Assembly: GCA_022747635.1 (NCBI GenBank)
Contig: JAKTNV010000005.1
Span: 40,424,738 to 40,488,737 of the forward strand
From: Hetaerina americana
Lineage: Eukaryota > Arthropoda > Insecta > Odonata > Calopterygidae
Length of the DNA stretch: 64,000 nucleotides
Direction of reading: 5' to 3'
In this document: piece by piece, positions 25,676-36,660 of the stretch
Numbering within the stretch: position 1 is the stretch's first letter
Layout of the letters: each line of letters begins with the position of its first letter
Translations under genes and position numbers: made by a program
The notes under the pieces: generated by a model
Told to the model about the DNA's origin: nothing
What the model saw: the letters and a program-made list of their open reading frames with translations, nothing else
The model's database searches: none

Positions 25676-25709
25676 AAAATCAGTCCTACCACTTTTGGGT
25701 GGGACCCTG
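25676..25709 (-). repeat. Right terminal inverted repeat of mariner
   Basis: Reverse complement of the left repeat with two differences; followed by TA at 25,710-25,711. Confidence 0.92.
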
Positions 25710-25711
25710 TA

Positions 25712-28700
25712 CGGCATACTGTGTCCCGCTTCATGAAAGCGACGAGATTCGTATGAGTCATTGTCTACTCACGGCGCATCAAGTTTCCATTGAGTCCGAC
25801 AGGAATGTGCCAACGAATAAATACGATTCCATGGTCTCACTGCGATAATTTCGACATGACAAAGTTTCTTCGAGACATAAGCCAAAGTTAAGATGAAATA
25901 ATGCCTGAAATTTTTACGGAGTAAAAGAACCGTGATCAGTGTCAGAAAAAATTAGCGAGTTTCGACAGAAAATAATTTATTCATAAGTTGAGCCTTGGTT
26001 CCCACACATTTTCCCCCGGATACTGCAGCGCGCCGGAGACTTTACCAACCACATCAATCTACGATTAGAAGAGGAGTGTATGGAGGAGGGGGGGGAGAGG
26101 TGATGGTGGGGAGGACGTTGTGAGCCAACGCACTTAATGCTCTAATCTTATCAATCACTCAGATAAGAGTGTGTTTCTTCCGCGAAAGGATCTTATTTTT
26201 ATTCCCGAAACCCGCGATAAATTTGGATTTAAATGGAGGTCGCATCTAGATTTATTAGGCGCACACGAAAGACCATCTTCCTCATCACAGTGGACGCGCC
26301 TGCGGAACGACCTTATACCAGCATTATACTCCCGCGTCTATTTTTCTTTTAAGAGTTTTTCCCAACATTTAACGAAGTGGAGGGGGGGATCGAGATTAAG
26401 GATGAGGCAGAATAAAAACGGGCAGGTTATCGATGATTTATGGGCACGACTGCCGCAGCTCCAATGTCGTGCTTTCCATTTCCCAAACGCCTCAAGGGTT
26501 CCCACCTCTTTTGTCTCTAAGGTTAAGGCGTTCGCTCGAGGAAGCCCCCGAACAGAACGCGGGGCCGGGAAGGAGGATGGGCGAAGACGGTGAGGGGGAA
26601 GGAGTGGCGGGTGGAAGGGGAGGTGGAGATTGTGGTAAGGGGGTGGCATAAAATCGGTTCCGATCCGAAATATAAACGTCACTCATGTCTCGTTAGAGCG
26701 AGACCTTAACCTCTCCGCTCTGATAAAACGGAAATCTCCCCGACATTTCAGGTGGACGCCGAAATAAAGAATCCGGCGATCGCAATCGCCGAGGAAGGAT
26801 TACAAGCTGAATAGAGATGACGTACCACGCGTGCTCCTCGGAGACCTCCCCACATCCTGTTTGATCCGAATAACAGAAGGGGAAAGAGAAGCTAAAAAAA
26901 ATTCTCGTGCGCGGCACAAGAGATCAATCGCTTGCCCTTTTACGGAGGGGTTTTAAAAAAATAATCCACGCCGTAATGTCGGGGCATTACGGTGTGGGAA
27001 GGATTTAAGAGGGGATTAGGAAGGAAGAGTGGTGTGTTACGAAATTCAAATGAAGATCGTAAAGTATACTGTTTGCACGGAGGTCTTCCAGTAGGGGGTA
27101 GGGAAGGCCTTCCTCAACGCTCTCACTCAAATTGAAACCTCAACTCAGGAATGAAATCATCAGAGTGCAGTAGAAAGAATCTCCAACCGCCAGTCCAAAC
27201 CTAACCAAGAGGAAACGTTCCGGATGCTCACATCTTATTTTCTCAATTCACGACTCCTCGCAAGTTTCAAATCTTCCGAGGGAAAGAAAGATTTCACGGT
27301 AAGAAGTAAACACTCACTAGGTCACGTCATATCTAATTTTTTTTAAAATGTGGTTTGCTTCAATGGATGATTGGCTGGCTGTTCAGGACGAAATAATAAA
27401 CTTTCTCCCGCATAAGTACCAATGAAAATAACAAAACATTTTTAACAAGGAAACTATATCAGTCTCTCCATAAGTACATAGTCAGTCTGATGCGATATTC
27501 TGATATTTTCCATTGTCCAGGATCTTGAAAGTGTCTAGTGAATCGACAGTAAGGCGCTGAATCCTTGCTTAACGAACTTCGCAAAATTACTTTATTTCAA
27601 AACATAATGATCAATAAGGAGTAATTTTAAACGGCGAATACTAATAGAATAAATACCTTTAATCTGGAATCTCTGAGAATAAAGAGCAACGGCTGCGGGT
27701 GTGCAATTAAGTAGGTATGCATTATTCATCATTACTAATAGGCATTAAAATATACAAAACGTCTTCACTGGCTGCCGATGATCAACACACATGATTCTGG
27801 GTCAAATATTAAATCATTTTACATAAATATATCCTTAGAGAAAAACAGGAAGCCACAATGCGGTCTGGTTAAAATGCTTATCTAAGATCTAAAACATAAT
27901 AAAAGACAGTAGGTTTGTGATGAAGATACATATACTACCATTTTGTACCTTTAGTTAAGATTTAACTAACACCGACACGCGACTTATCTCATTCTAGTCA
28001 CGTCCATGCCAAGATCGCTTTCGGAATTACCCGATAATATGCTAATTCCCCACAAACAATTCAATAAAACGTGTTCGAAATGACAGGATTGCGTCGATAC
28101 GATTACCCAAGAATAGTTCTCTCATCGAGACTCATCCTTTTACCGAGTCACCGAAGGAATTAATACGACACAGTCACGCTCTCGGAATGCGATCAGAGCC
28201 TTAAAACGTTAATAAAAAAGAGATTGCCATTGGGGGGATTCGAGGCTGCCAATAAGTGCCTCACGCCGCTGAAGGACGATGAAGAAATGCTCAAATGTTA
28301 ATGAGATTCATCTGCTCTCATCGGCCATTGTGTCGACTTTCACCCTCTTTTCAATACGCCGGCCATGAATGACACGCGACGGAGTATCCGCGGTGAGATG
28401 ATTGATCCGATCGCGACATTAATTTACGACGAATAACCAACCGTCTTCTCATGCACCGAATCTTATTTCCGCTCATGACAGCGTTGTCTCATAATGTATC
28501 TTCTGCTCCGTTATTTTCCCATTCCTCTGATTTCTCGAGTCATCCTTACCACCTACGTCCAACTCTGAATTTCACGAACATTTCCAAAACCCGTTTCGAT
28601 TTCCTGATAACCATTTTGTTGGTTGTATGGTACAACCTGCTAACACCTGCTATTTTTGTTTTCGTTCAAGGATATCTTTTTTCAATTAATACGGGAACAT

Positions 28701-28914
28701 TACGCAAACTGAAATATTCTCTACCAAACACAACCCGCTCAACATAACATATGTCACACCAGATAAATTGAAGCTCTTCTTTGATTTCGTGTTGCTGGAA
28801 ATGATCAACTATAATCATGGATACCTTAAATTTCATGGTTTAATGAATTTGACAATAGAAATAGCGCTAGAAAATGAGATGCCATCACAAAACATAATTT
28901 ATTAAACTGAGGAT
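25712..28914. other. Anonymous DNA with a GC-richer stretch
   Basis: From about 26,000 to 27,000 the sequence is GC-richer with several CpGs and a guanine-rich tract near 26,080-26,120. Overlapping open frames of 70-140 codons occur on both strands there, which suggests composition rather than coding. No family is recognisable. The remainder is AT-rich. A 98-codon open frame at 28,451-28,747 has no recognised domain. Confidence 0.45.
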
Positions 28915-29480
28915 TCAGTGCTAACCACAGCGGATCAAGTTAAATATTTGGGGGGTGGTCGTAACACCAGGTCTTTCAAGGGGAGCATATATCAGAAGAA
29001 TATGCGGATCCGCTTTATTGTAAGTCGGATTCATCCAAGGTATGGTGGGGAAATGCAATGCGTTAGTTAAAGAGAGGTGTTATGTCGCTTTAGTTAGTCC
29101 AACTTTTGAATACGCCGCAAGTATTTGGGATCCTTGGAAGAAAGCGTTGATGAAAGAATTAGATAAACAGAAAATCCGCCAGATTCACCAAAACTTTTCC
29201 AATTAGAAGACCAGTGTGACAGGATTTTTAGAGGAATTAGGCTGAGAGCCGCTTGAGATACGAAGAGGACAAGCGAGGCTTAGACTCTTAGCAAGATTCA
29301 GAACACACGAGTTTAGCTGTGGCACATAAGAAAATTATTAAGGCCCCACGCTATTTGGGCAGATTTGATCACAAAGATAAGAGAAAGGGGATAGACACCA
29401 GTACAGGTAGGTATAAATATTCGTCCCTTCCTCGGGCAATCAGGAATTATAACAGTAAGAAATCAAAGTATTAATAGAGA
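28915..29480 (+). pseudogene. CR1/L2-type LINE ORF2 C-terminal relic
   Basis: In shifting frames the translation gives the characteristic tail of CR1/L2-like ORF2 proteins, in the right order. The blocks are 'DQVKYLGG', 'VKERCYVALVSPTFEYAAS' with 'IWDPWKKALMKELDK', 'SVTGFLEELG', 'LEIRRGQARLRLL' and finally 'YKYSFLPRAIRNYNS'. Family pattern: VRP-LEYAS-VWDP, then VT-ML-ELGW-LE-RR-ARL, then SFFPR-IR-WNSLP. Stops and frameshifts interrupt it and the catalytic palm is missing. It is a 5'-truncated, decayed LINE. Confidence 0.8.
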
Positions 29481-29701
29481 TACTAAAGATTTTCGAATCA
29501 CAAGAATAAACGCTTCGTAGACGTCTCGAACATTCGTAAGTGATAGTGAATATTAGTTGTTAGTATATGTTTTGCATGCGTTTCGCATGGATTTTGCATA
29601 AATATATTTGCCTGTGTAGGTGTGAATTGGCATGCTTTTGTTTGTTATGTGTGTGGTTTTATTTTATTTTACGGATTAAAAAAAATAGTGTCTTAACACC
29701 A

Positions 29702-29748
29702 TCTGCCACATCCCCTTCCGGTGGCTTGCGGGGCTATGTGTAGATGTA
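29702..29748 (-). repeat. Repeat C (CCCCGCAAGCC core), copy 1
   Basis: On the minus strand: ACATCTACACATAGCCCCGC, then AAGCCACCGGAAGG and GTGTGGC-like sequence. The same 45-50 base core is found at 46.64 kb (plus) and, shorter, at 48.6 kb (minus). It probably is the end of a LINE or SINE family. No coding. Confidence 0.6.
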
Positions 29749-30144
29749 CTGTTTTACACGATAACCCTTTCCCCAACCCGTGATGGAGTGGTTGGGGACA
29801 TGATGTCACGCCATTCAGAGATAACCATCCTGGCAGCTTAGCTTGACGCATCAATGCGCCTACAATAAAAATATTCTGGTCTTTCTCTATTTCAGAAATT
29901 CTCCTGAATATATTTTGAGTCATGACATGTTTCTCACCGGTAATTAGAGAGAGGTGATAAGTGATATATCAGTCACTATCAAGCAACCAATAACGTGATG
30001 AAACACTTTACCTACCGACTGAAGAGTATTTCATTCATTTATTGATACCTAAAATACTGAATAAAAGATATTAATTAAATCCTGGCTCAAGGAAAACTGT
30101 CAGTAGGTCATTTTAAGTTTTACTTAGCTCGTTCTGCACTGGCA
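29749..30144. other. Anonymous DNA up to second mariner
   Basis: No feature recognised; the TA expected before the mariner end is CA here. Confidence 0.45.
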
Positions 30145-31415
30145 CGAGGTCTGTTCAAAACGTATCACGACTTTTGAGCTTTTTTTCAAAAATTATTTAT
30201 TTATTCATGAATATCTATTTTGTCCCCTTCAAAATAATCCCCATTAGATATTATATATTTGTGCCAACGTTTTTTCCAATCCTCGAAGCACTTCAAAAAA
30301 TCATTTTTTGTGTTCTTGTTCAGCTCATGCTTCGATGCAGTTTTTATCTCGTCAATCGTAGCGTAGCGTCGTTCTTTCATGGGCCTCTTCAGTTTCGGCA
30401 ACAAGAAAAATTCACTGGGAGCCAGATCTGGGGAATACGGTGGCTGCGGTATCATTAGTGTGTAGTATTCGGACAAATATTCGCGCACAGGTAACGATGC
30501 GTGAGCAGGGGCGTTGTCATGGTGCAAAAGCCAATATTTTTTCTTCCACAAATCCGAGCGTGTGTGGCGGATTGCTTCGCGCAAATTGCGTATATAACTT
30601 GCAGGTAATATACCTTATTTACCGTTCTACCAAGTGGCAAGAACTCATTATGCACCACGCCCCTGCAATTGAAGAAAACTGTAAGCAAAACTTTCGCATT
30701 CGACCGAACTTGGCACGCTTTTTTCGGTCTTACCTCGTGCAGCAGCTTCCATTGGGATGATAGAGCTTTAGTTTCCACGTCATAACCATATGACATGGAA
30801 ACCAGTTATGACCCTCTGGACCAAATTTGGGTCGTCGCGGACAGAGTCCAACACCTCATTAGTAATGTTAATTTCGCGGCGACCCGTGTCATGCCCAAGT
30901 CATTGGTAAAAATCGAATGTCACGAGCCAATCGATATGTTTAGGTCCTCGGCAACTTCTCTAACGGTGATTCGACGATTGGCCAATACTATTTTCTTAAC
31001 TTAATCAATGTTTTTGTCTGTTGTTGACGTGCTCGGGCGTCCGGCACGCTCTTCGTCGTTCACATCTTCTCGGTCCTCAGAGAACATTTTGTACCACCGA
31101 TAAACATTGCTTCGGTCCAAGGTAGCTTCTCCGTATGCCACAGTCAACATTCAGAATTCGTCCGCACGCTCAATTCCGTTTTTCACACAAAATTTGATAC
31201 AGATTATTTGATCCATTTTTTGGAACGGGCAAAAATCGAAGACAAGCCAAAAACACGTTCAAGTAAAACAGCTGTCAACAATTACCTGAACGTTCAATAT
31301 GGCCGAACTTTCCGGCATCAGGGAGAGACATAAGTACCAACATAACGCCACAAAAAAATCAAATACACGTAACCCGCGAAAATTCAAAATTCAAGATACT
31401 TTTTAACAGACCTCG
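30145..31415 (-). mobile_element. Full-length decayed mariner element
   Basis: A 1,271-bp element with terminal inverted repeats starting CGAGGTCTGTT at both ends and imperfectly matched over roughly 28-40 bases. TA follows the right end; the left flank has CA instead of TA, probably a point change. The transposase gene runs on the minus strand and fills the element, as in standard mariners. The better-known relatives of this TIR are in insects and other invertebrates. It is older than the mariner at 24.8 kb, judging by its stops and weaker TIR match. Confidence 0.93.
30201..31216 (-). pseudogene. Dead mariner transposase
   Basis: The start ATG (minus, 31,214-31,216) gives MDQIICIKFCVKNGIERADE, then an in-frame stop. 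The helix-turn-helix 'ATLDRSNVYRWYKMFSEDR', the linker 'AGRPSTSTTDKNID' and 'ITVREVAEDLNISIGS' follow, with more stops. A deletion follows 'GMTRVAAK'. The first catalytic aspartate block (GDETW in the family) is scrambled just before 'YGYDVETKA'. The second aspartate (HHDNAPAH) is present. The third position, 34 residues on, is Glu in 'SPDLAPSEFF' where mariners have Asp. The C-terminus 'WHKYIISNGDYFEGDKI' is intact. Multiple lesions make it inactive. Confidence 0.93.
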
Positions 31416-32612
31416 TATTTTGAATCGTATTCGATGAAAAACTCACGAAAAGGTCTAATATTCTTGGAATTATAAAATGTATAGCCCACCAAAACTAAAA
31501 TTAACAATTTGAAAACATTTATTGGTGCATAATAATAGTGACAGTTCTCAAAATATTTTGAAACTGTCATGTTATTATTCGTGCTTTGTTGCTCTGTGCA
31601 ATTTTAAAATAAAGCTTTCATTTGGTCATATAAACTAATTTCCATTCAAATATAATTGATGCTTCTTTAAAAATATCTGGTATTGATTATACAACTAATA
31701 TATAATAAAAAAGATAAAGATGCCGAAAAAGATTATGATAGCGATAATGCTGAATGAAGATATGAAGAATTAAGTTATCAAGAACAATTTTTGTGTCTTT
31801 AGCGTAATCAACCAAGCAAGGACTGATCTTGATATAATGGTCGCCCTCATTAATAATTCTGTTATCATTTATTTGTATATATAGGGATCGATTTCTATCA
31901 AACATATTTTATAAGCTAAAAATTCCGTCAGTTTCCAAAAAACAGTTCAAAAAAAGAGTTTCCAGTTTTTGTTTTGATATCTCAAATGATTTTTAGCCAA
32001 CAGGTTAAAATACCTTCAACAAAGGGAATTTTAGTTTATGACGATGCTTTCCCAAAATAAATAAATTCCACAATCTTTACAAGTACTTTCAAATTGCCCT
32101 CATTAGTCCTAATAAATAAAAATATCTATGGCCCAACGCCGGCTACATTAATAATGTGACAATCAGATCCATTGAAATATAAACCATTCAGATGGTAATA
32201 CAATTATTTTTGCTTTATTCGCATTGAATTGTGCCTCGCTAGACATTCAGTATTAGATATTTTGAAGTAAATGTAAGAACGTAACTTTGTGGCACTAAAT
32301 TATGCTTAAGAAAGATAAACAATTATATCTGCGTAGAATAGCAGTGTTTTTCTTTCCTACGCATAACATTTGCGGTCTGAGCGAATGTGACAAGAAATAT
32401 ATCGAGGACCACGCACTAATATGGGCTTCAATTTCCCGAGGATAAAATTCACAAATGCGAAGGGGAATAGAAACGTGAGCCTTGGCCAAGGGAATCTAAG
32501 TATCCACCAGCGTAATTTAAAGGCTTCCCAATTCTCAGTTGAATGTATTTGACCGTACCATCCCAATTCATTGCGGACCAAGGGAACCCATTATCATGAG
32601 GATTCCCTCATT
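31416..32612. other. Anonymous AT-rich DNA
   Basis: No gene or element recognised. Short overlapping open frames only. Confidence 0.5.
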
Positions 32613-32624
32613 CCGGAGAAACGC
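32613..32624 (+). repeat. Left target-site duplicate of SINE B
   Basis: CCGGAGAAACGC here is repeated exactly at 32,935-32,946, on the other side of the SINE. This perfect 12-bp duplication fixes both ends of the insertion and shows LINE-type target-primed integration. Confidence 0.9.
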
Positions 32625-32934
32625 GGGGATCGAGATGGTGCGGGGGCTAACGTACTGGCTTCCCACCATGAGGGCGCGGGTTCAAATCCCGGCGGTGTTG
32701 AATATTTTTCAGAGGTATCTCGATCCCTACTTGAGGTGCTTTGTGGAGGGCACTTTGAGTGAGTACGCCGTCCGTCGGATGGGACGTTAAACTGCGGACC
32801 CCTTGGCGCCTTTCGTAAAGAGTAGGCTAATGCCGACGCCGGGTTTCTCTCCACCCTTCATCCTTTCCTATCCATCCCCTATGGCGCAAATGACCTTAGC
32901 TGTCGGTCGCCTCCCCTCAAAACTACTACTACTA
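32625..32934 (+). mobile_element. tRNA-derived SINE, family B, copy 1 (310 bp)
   Basis: The head is tRNA-derived, with a weak A box (GATGGTGCGGGGGCTAACG) and a strong B box (GGGTTCAAATCCC) at about 32,678. The body contains 'GAGTACGCCGTCCGTCGG', 'GTTAAACTGCGGACCCC' and 'GCTAATGCCGACGCCGGG', and the 3' end is an ACT trinucleotide repeat. The copy is bounded by a perfect 12-bp duplication, so it is a complete, fairly young insertion. The open frames across it have no coding meaning. A second copy lies at 36,351 and an eroded one at 10,261. Confidence 0.92.
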
Positions 32935-32946
32935 CCGGAGAAACGC
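32935..32946 (+). repeat. Right target-site duplicate of SINE B
   Basis: Exact copy of 32,613-32,624 directly after the ACT-repeat tail. Confidence 0.9.
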
Positions 32947-33764
32947 TACTCGGGAAACACATCACGCGTACCGTAATTTTAGCGCGCGTCCTGTGAGACT
33001 TAATCACATCCATTTTCACCCTCCTCTCAACTCACTCTCCGACGAGCGAGAGAGAAGTGAGTGCCCACGGGACAGTGTGATTGCATCGTCTCCAACCCGT
33101 CTGCTTCAGCCTGCCCCCACCTCTTCTCTCCGCAGGCTCTCGCGACACTTAAATAACCTCCGTTTGCCCCTCTAGAGCAACTCAACCCCCGCCCTACCAT
33201 TCCGAATGGAACCACTTTCGCGAGAGGAACGCAGGACGGTGCCTCGGCTAGTTGGAGGAGATGATACCATAACACATGAGAGACTGAATGACTGACTGAC
33301 TGGGTTATGCGCTACGGCGGAGGTGATGGCGTTGGTGATGGCGGCTCTCGCTTTTGACCTCCGCCCTTCTGATTCCCCTAGTCTTCCCTCCCGCACGCCC
33401 TACCGCAATCCCCACTCTCTCCATCAAAATCTCTCCCATTCCGCCTGCTCCTCGCTCCCTATAATTTTCCCACTCCACTCCAGTTCCAACCTCATGTTAT
33501 TCAACCCACTCCTATTCTCTAACATAAGAACCGAGAAACCTCATTCAACTCATATCGTTTATTTTTCCCCTCCTTTCGGCGCTCCTCTCTCTTCTCTCTC
33601 TCTTGTCCTGTCTCCACTCTCAACTTGGATCTCTTCAAAGTTTGGTTGCCTTGGTCATGTTAACTTGCCCAAGATTTTTCCATCAAAAAACATTTGAATA
33701 AGGAGGGGTGGTCACCGATAAGGCGTTGTTCTTCTTGTTCAATCGATTTTCAACAGCAAACATA

Positions 33765-33767
<3 letters not shown>
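32947..33767. other. GC-richer, then pyrimidine-rich tract
   Basis: About 32,960-33,400 is GC-richer with CpGs. About 33,350-33,640 is strongly biased to C and T on the plus strand, with CTCT runs. Open frames here are Ser/Pro/Leu-rich products of that bias. It could be a promoter or 5' leader region, or a purine/pyrimidine tract. No splice-bounded exon was recognised. Confidence 0.4.

Positions 33768-33825
<58 letters not shown>
33768..33825. repeat. (TA)n microsatellite
   Basis: About 29 TA repeats, uninterrupted. Confidence 0.95.
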
Positions 33826-33828
<3 letters not shown>

Positions 33829-34017
33829 TGTAAAAATACTAGCATAAACCAAAAAATTAAATTTTCCCATATCTACACGTGTATATCTGTCATTCTGGAA
33901 TCCGTATAGGATAAGAGATACAAAGATTGCTTTCAATCGAAAATGGAACAATACTTGGACGGCGGTTTACATTATGCATTAGATAACACATTTTCAGGTG
34001 TAACATGGTTGAAATTC
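33826..34017. other. Short anonymous stretch
   Basis: Between the TA array and the palindrome; nothing recognised. Confidence 0.4.
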
Positions 34018-34180
34018 TTCATGATGAAAGAAGGCACTTGGTTTTTCCACAAAGAATCTTTTTATTATCAGTTTGGTTTCGCTACAGCGTATAGACCTGA
34101 AGATGCTACACTGTAACGAAACCTAGGTCGTAATAAAAATATTCTATGTGAAAAAGCCAAGTGTCTTCTTTCATCATGCA
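34018..34180. repeat. Imperfect palindrome with hammerhead-like core
   Basis: Arms 34,018-34,090 and 34,108-34,180 are reverse complements with scattered mismatches. Shared blocks are CATGATGAAAGAAG, CACTTGG, TTTTTATTA and GGTTTCG-TACAG. On the plus strand, CTGAAGA (34,097-34,103) lies in the spacer. It is followed by one T, a stem GCTAC-ACT-GTAAC with one mismatch, GAAA (34,118-34,121), CC-TA-GG and TC. These are the conserved bases of a hammerhead core in the correct order, except for one extra base before the stem; a stem I was not convincing. The left copy lacks the CTGAAGA part. Confidence 0.7.
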
Positions 34181-35333
34181 TTGATATATTAGCATGAATA
34201 GCATTGCATTTATACATATTTTTGTGAAATAATCAACCTTTCTATAAAAATAAAAACTTAAAAGTCATATCTTAAGTTAAACTTGCAGTTAAAAAAAGGT
34301 TTAATGATAGCTAAACACCATAGCTCATATATTGATATAATTATCGCACCCGCGCATTATCGCCTCACAATAATGAGCGGGCAATGTTGTAGTGATTATC
34401 CCGTTATTATTCTCTGAAGGATTATTTTGTTTTAAACACGTTTGCTTACAATAGCAAGACAAAATGGATTCGTAAATTCCTCTTTATTTTGTAACTGCAA
34501 GCAATCTTCTACCTTCTGTAGGGTCAAATGCAATGACCATGCACGTCAGTTCCTACACATAATTTACAAGACGTACAAGAACATACATAATTGGTTACTT
34601 GTTACTGATTCAATAATTAAATACATCAACTCAAATAAATATAGAATTCCGAAATTGTGATTAAGTGATAGGTATAAGAAACTTTCAAGTATCAACCTCG
34701 GCTCATAAAAAAGAAAATTATCTATTTTTCTATTCACTTAAGAATGGGAACGTTGAGAAAGGAAGGAATGAGAGAGGGAGAGGCCCTGAGACTGTTACAA
34801 GCCACCCCTTCCAACTTACGAAGGAGTGGAATTAAAGTATTTTTCATATGACCAGTTCGAAACACTAAGAAAATTCGGTCACGGCTGCGATTTGAACCCG
34901 TTTAATCAATGTTGGAAGTCAGTACTTCTGTCATCGATCTAAATTATTATGACATTTCTGATATGTTTTAGAACTCGATATCCAAGAGAACGATTGCAAA
35001 AGAAAAGGATAATTCCACTCCCCGAGTACTTTTTTTATAATAAGCTGCTACAAACAGGATTAGAATATGAAATACTTGGAATATTCTTGGCATATGTGCC
35101 GTAATTCGTAGTGTTGGGGTTATTTGTAAAGCTTTTTTTCTGCGCGGTTAAGTGAAAATCGTGGCCTAACAAAACAATTCACCCATCTAGTTTCACATTT
35201 GTAATGTTAGCGTTACTATGTTCTCGCTATACATTTCATCGTAGTAACTACTAATTTCTCGCAATGCAAGGCCGAATACCAAAATTCGAAGCTTTTCAGC
35301 AGTGAACAACCATCCGTTTTCATTTTTCATTTA
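34181..35333. other. Anonymous DNA with one faint tRNA-like stretch
   Basis: On the minus strand near 34,875-34,950 a GGGTTCAAATCGC sequence resembles a Pol III B box and is preceded by vaguely tRNA-like sequence. It may be a worn SINE head. Otherwise nothing was recognised. Confidence 0.35.
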
Positions 35334-35584
35334 ACCGAAGGTCAGTTTGTAGGTGATGGTAGAGTTCACTCAGCACTAAGCCCGATGGCGTGTGAAATTC
35401 ACACATCAGGGTAGGGGGGGGGCAGGGGAGGGCCTTTCCCTGTGCCGGTTATGGTTTCCCAGGAAGGTCTGGTACCCGAAAAATCACTTTAGCTTGGGTG
35501 GAGCTGCAGATGCCCAGAGACTTGCCCGGGAATCGAACCCGGTCAGTAGTCCAACGTTCTACCCCCTGGCCTACTGCGACCGAC
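35334..35584 (-). mobile_element. tRNA-derived SINE, family A, copy 2
   Basis: On the minus strand the head has A-box-like GTAGGCCAGGGGGTAGAACG and an excellent B box GGGTTCGATTCCC. The body has 'TTTTTCGGGTACCAGACC', 'CTGGGAAACC' and 'GGCACAGGGAAAGG', and ends near 'GACCTTCGG'. It is the best preserved of the three copies. A seven-G run sits in the tail half (plus strand). A clear target duplication was not found. Confidence 0.85.
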
Positions 35585-36350
35585 ATATAAAATAATAAAA
35601 AAACAACAAATATAGCCGTATACTAGTTCTGCACGCTCTACATGTTCAGCATGCAGCTATGTGGATGTCGAAGTAGATGGTGCATGTTATCAACTCCAGG
35701 AAAATCATTGGAACATGGAATGTTGGACTTGAAAAAAGGAACTTTGTTTTAGGATTGCGTTAAGAAAATACAGCATCTTGCAAAAGAAAAGGTTAAGTAA
35801 TAGCCAAAATCTAGCTTAAGCTTCATTGTAAGCAAACTTACACATTTGAAATTTCATGGTATTCATGGAGATACTAATTAGATTACATTAATGATTGATT
35901 ACGGAGCAGCATCAAAAATAAGCACTACGCTGAGAGCATTACGTTAATTTGAAACATAATTTTGCGCTCATTAAATTCAGTTTAAATCTCAAGAGTTTAA
36001 AATAGTTATCAGGGTGTGGATTTCGTATTTAATAAATTTTTCTGGAAGCTAATGTCTGGATCGCTCAAAATCAATTGGTAAAATTATAAGTGAGAGCAGA
36101 GCAACCTAAACACATTTTAAACAGCATTACCGGGAAAAGCAGTGCAGTGGGGTACCCTATCCACAAAGCCTTTCGCAGATACTCTTATATTTGATGAATC
36201 CCCGCGCGCCCCAATGTTATTCACTGTATGTGTTAAGTAGAACACAGTCGACATATGAATATTTTTTCAGGGTATAAATAATCATGTGTTCGAAAATATG
36301 GGAGTGTTTTTAAAAGCTCATTCGCAGTATTTATGGGCAATAAATTTATA
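35585..36350. other. Anonymous AT-rich DNA
   Basis: No feature recognised. Confidence 0.5.
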
Positions 36351-36660
36351 GCGGATTGAGATGGTGCGGGGGCTAACGTACTGGATTCCCAATCAGAGGG
36401 CCCGAGTTCAAATCCCGGCGGTGTCGAATATTTTTTGGAGGTATTTCGATCCCTACTTGGGGTGCTTTGTGGAGGGTACTTTGAGTGAGTACGCCGACCA
36501 TCGGATGGGACGTTAAGCTGCGGACCCCTTGGCGCCTTTCGTAAAGAGTCGGCTAATGCCGACGCCGGGTATCTCTCCACCCTTCATCCTTTCCTGACCA
36601 TCCCCTACGGCGCAAATGACCTCAGCTGTCGATCGCCTCCCCTAAATACAACTACTACTA
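36351..36660 (+). mobile_element. tRNA-derived SINE, family B, copy 2
   Basis: It aligns end to end with the copy at 32,625, including the head with B box GAGTTCAAATCCC, the GTTAAGCTGCGGACCCC block, GCTAATGCCGACGCCGGG and the CTACTA tail. The differences are scattered substitutions. No convincing target duplication was seen. Same length and orientation as copy 1, about 3.7 kb away. Confidence 0.9.

Larger units (their letters stand above)
24811..25709 (+). mobile_element. Internally deleted mariner element (899 bp)
   Basis: Terminal inverted repeats of about 34 bp (24,811-24,844 and 25,676-25,709) begin CAGGGTC-CACCCAAAAG and differ at only two positions. TA flanks both ends, the expected mariner target duplication. 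The element carries the 5' and 3' ends of a mariner transposase gene but lacks the middle. At 899 bp it is roughly 400 bp shorter than usual full-length mariners. Because its ends are well kept, it could be moved by a transposase supplied from elsewhere, so it is an early MITE-like derivative. Confidence 0.93.

Noticed and set aside
26171..26686. Coding gene in the GC-richer stretch
   Set aside because: Open frames overlap on both strands and in several phases, with low-complexity products and no domain.
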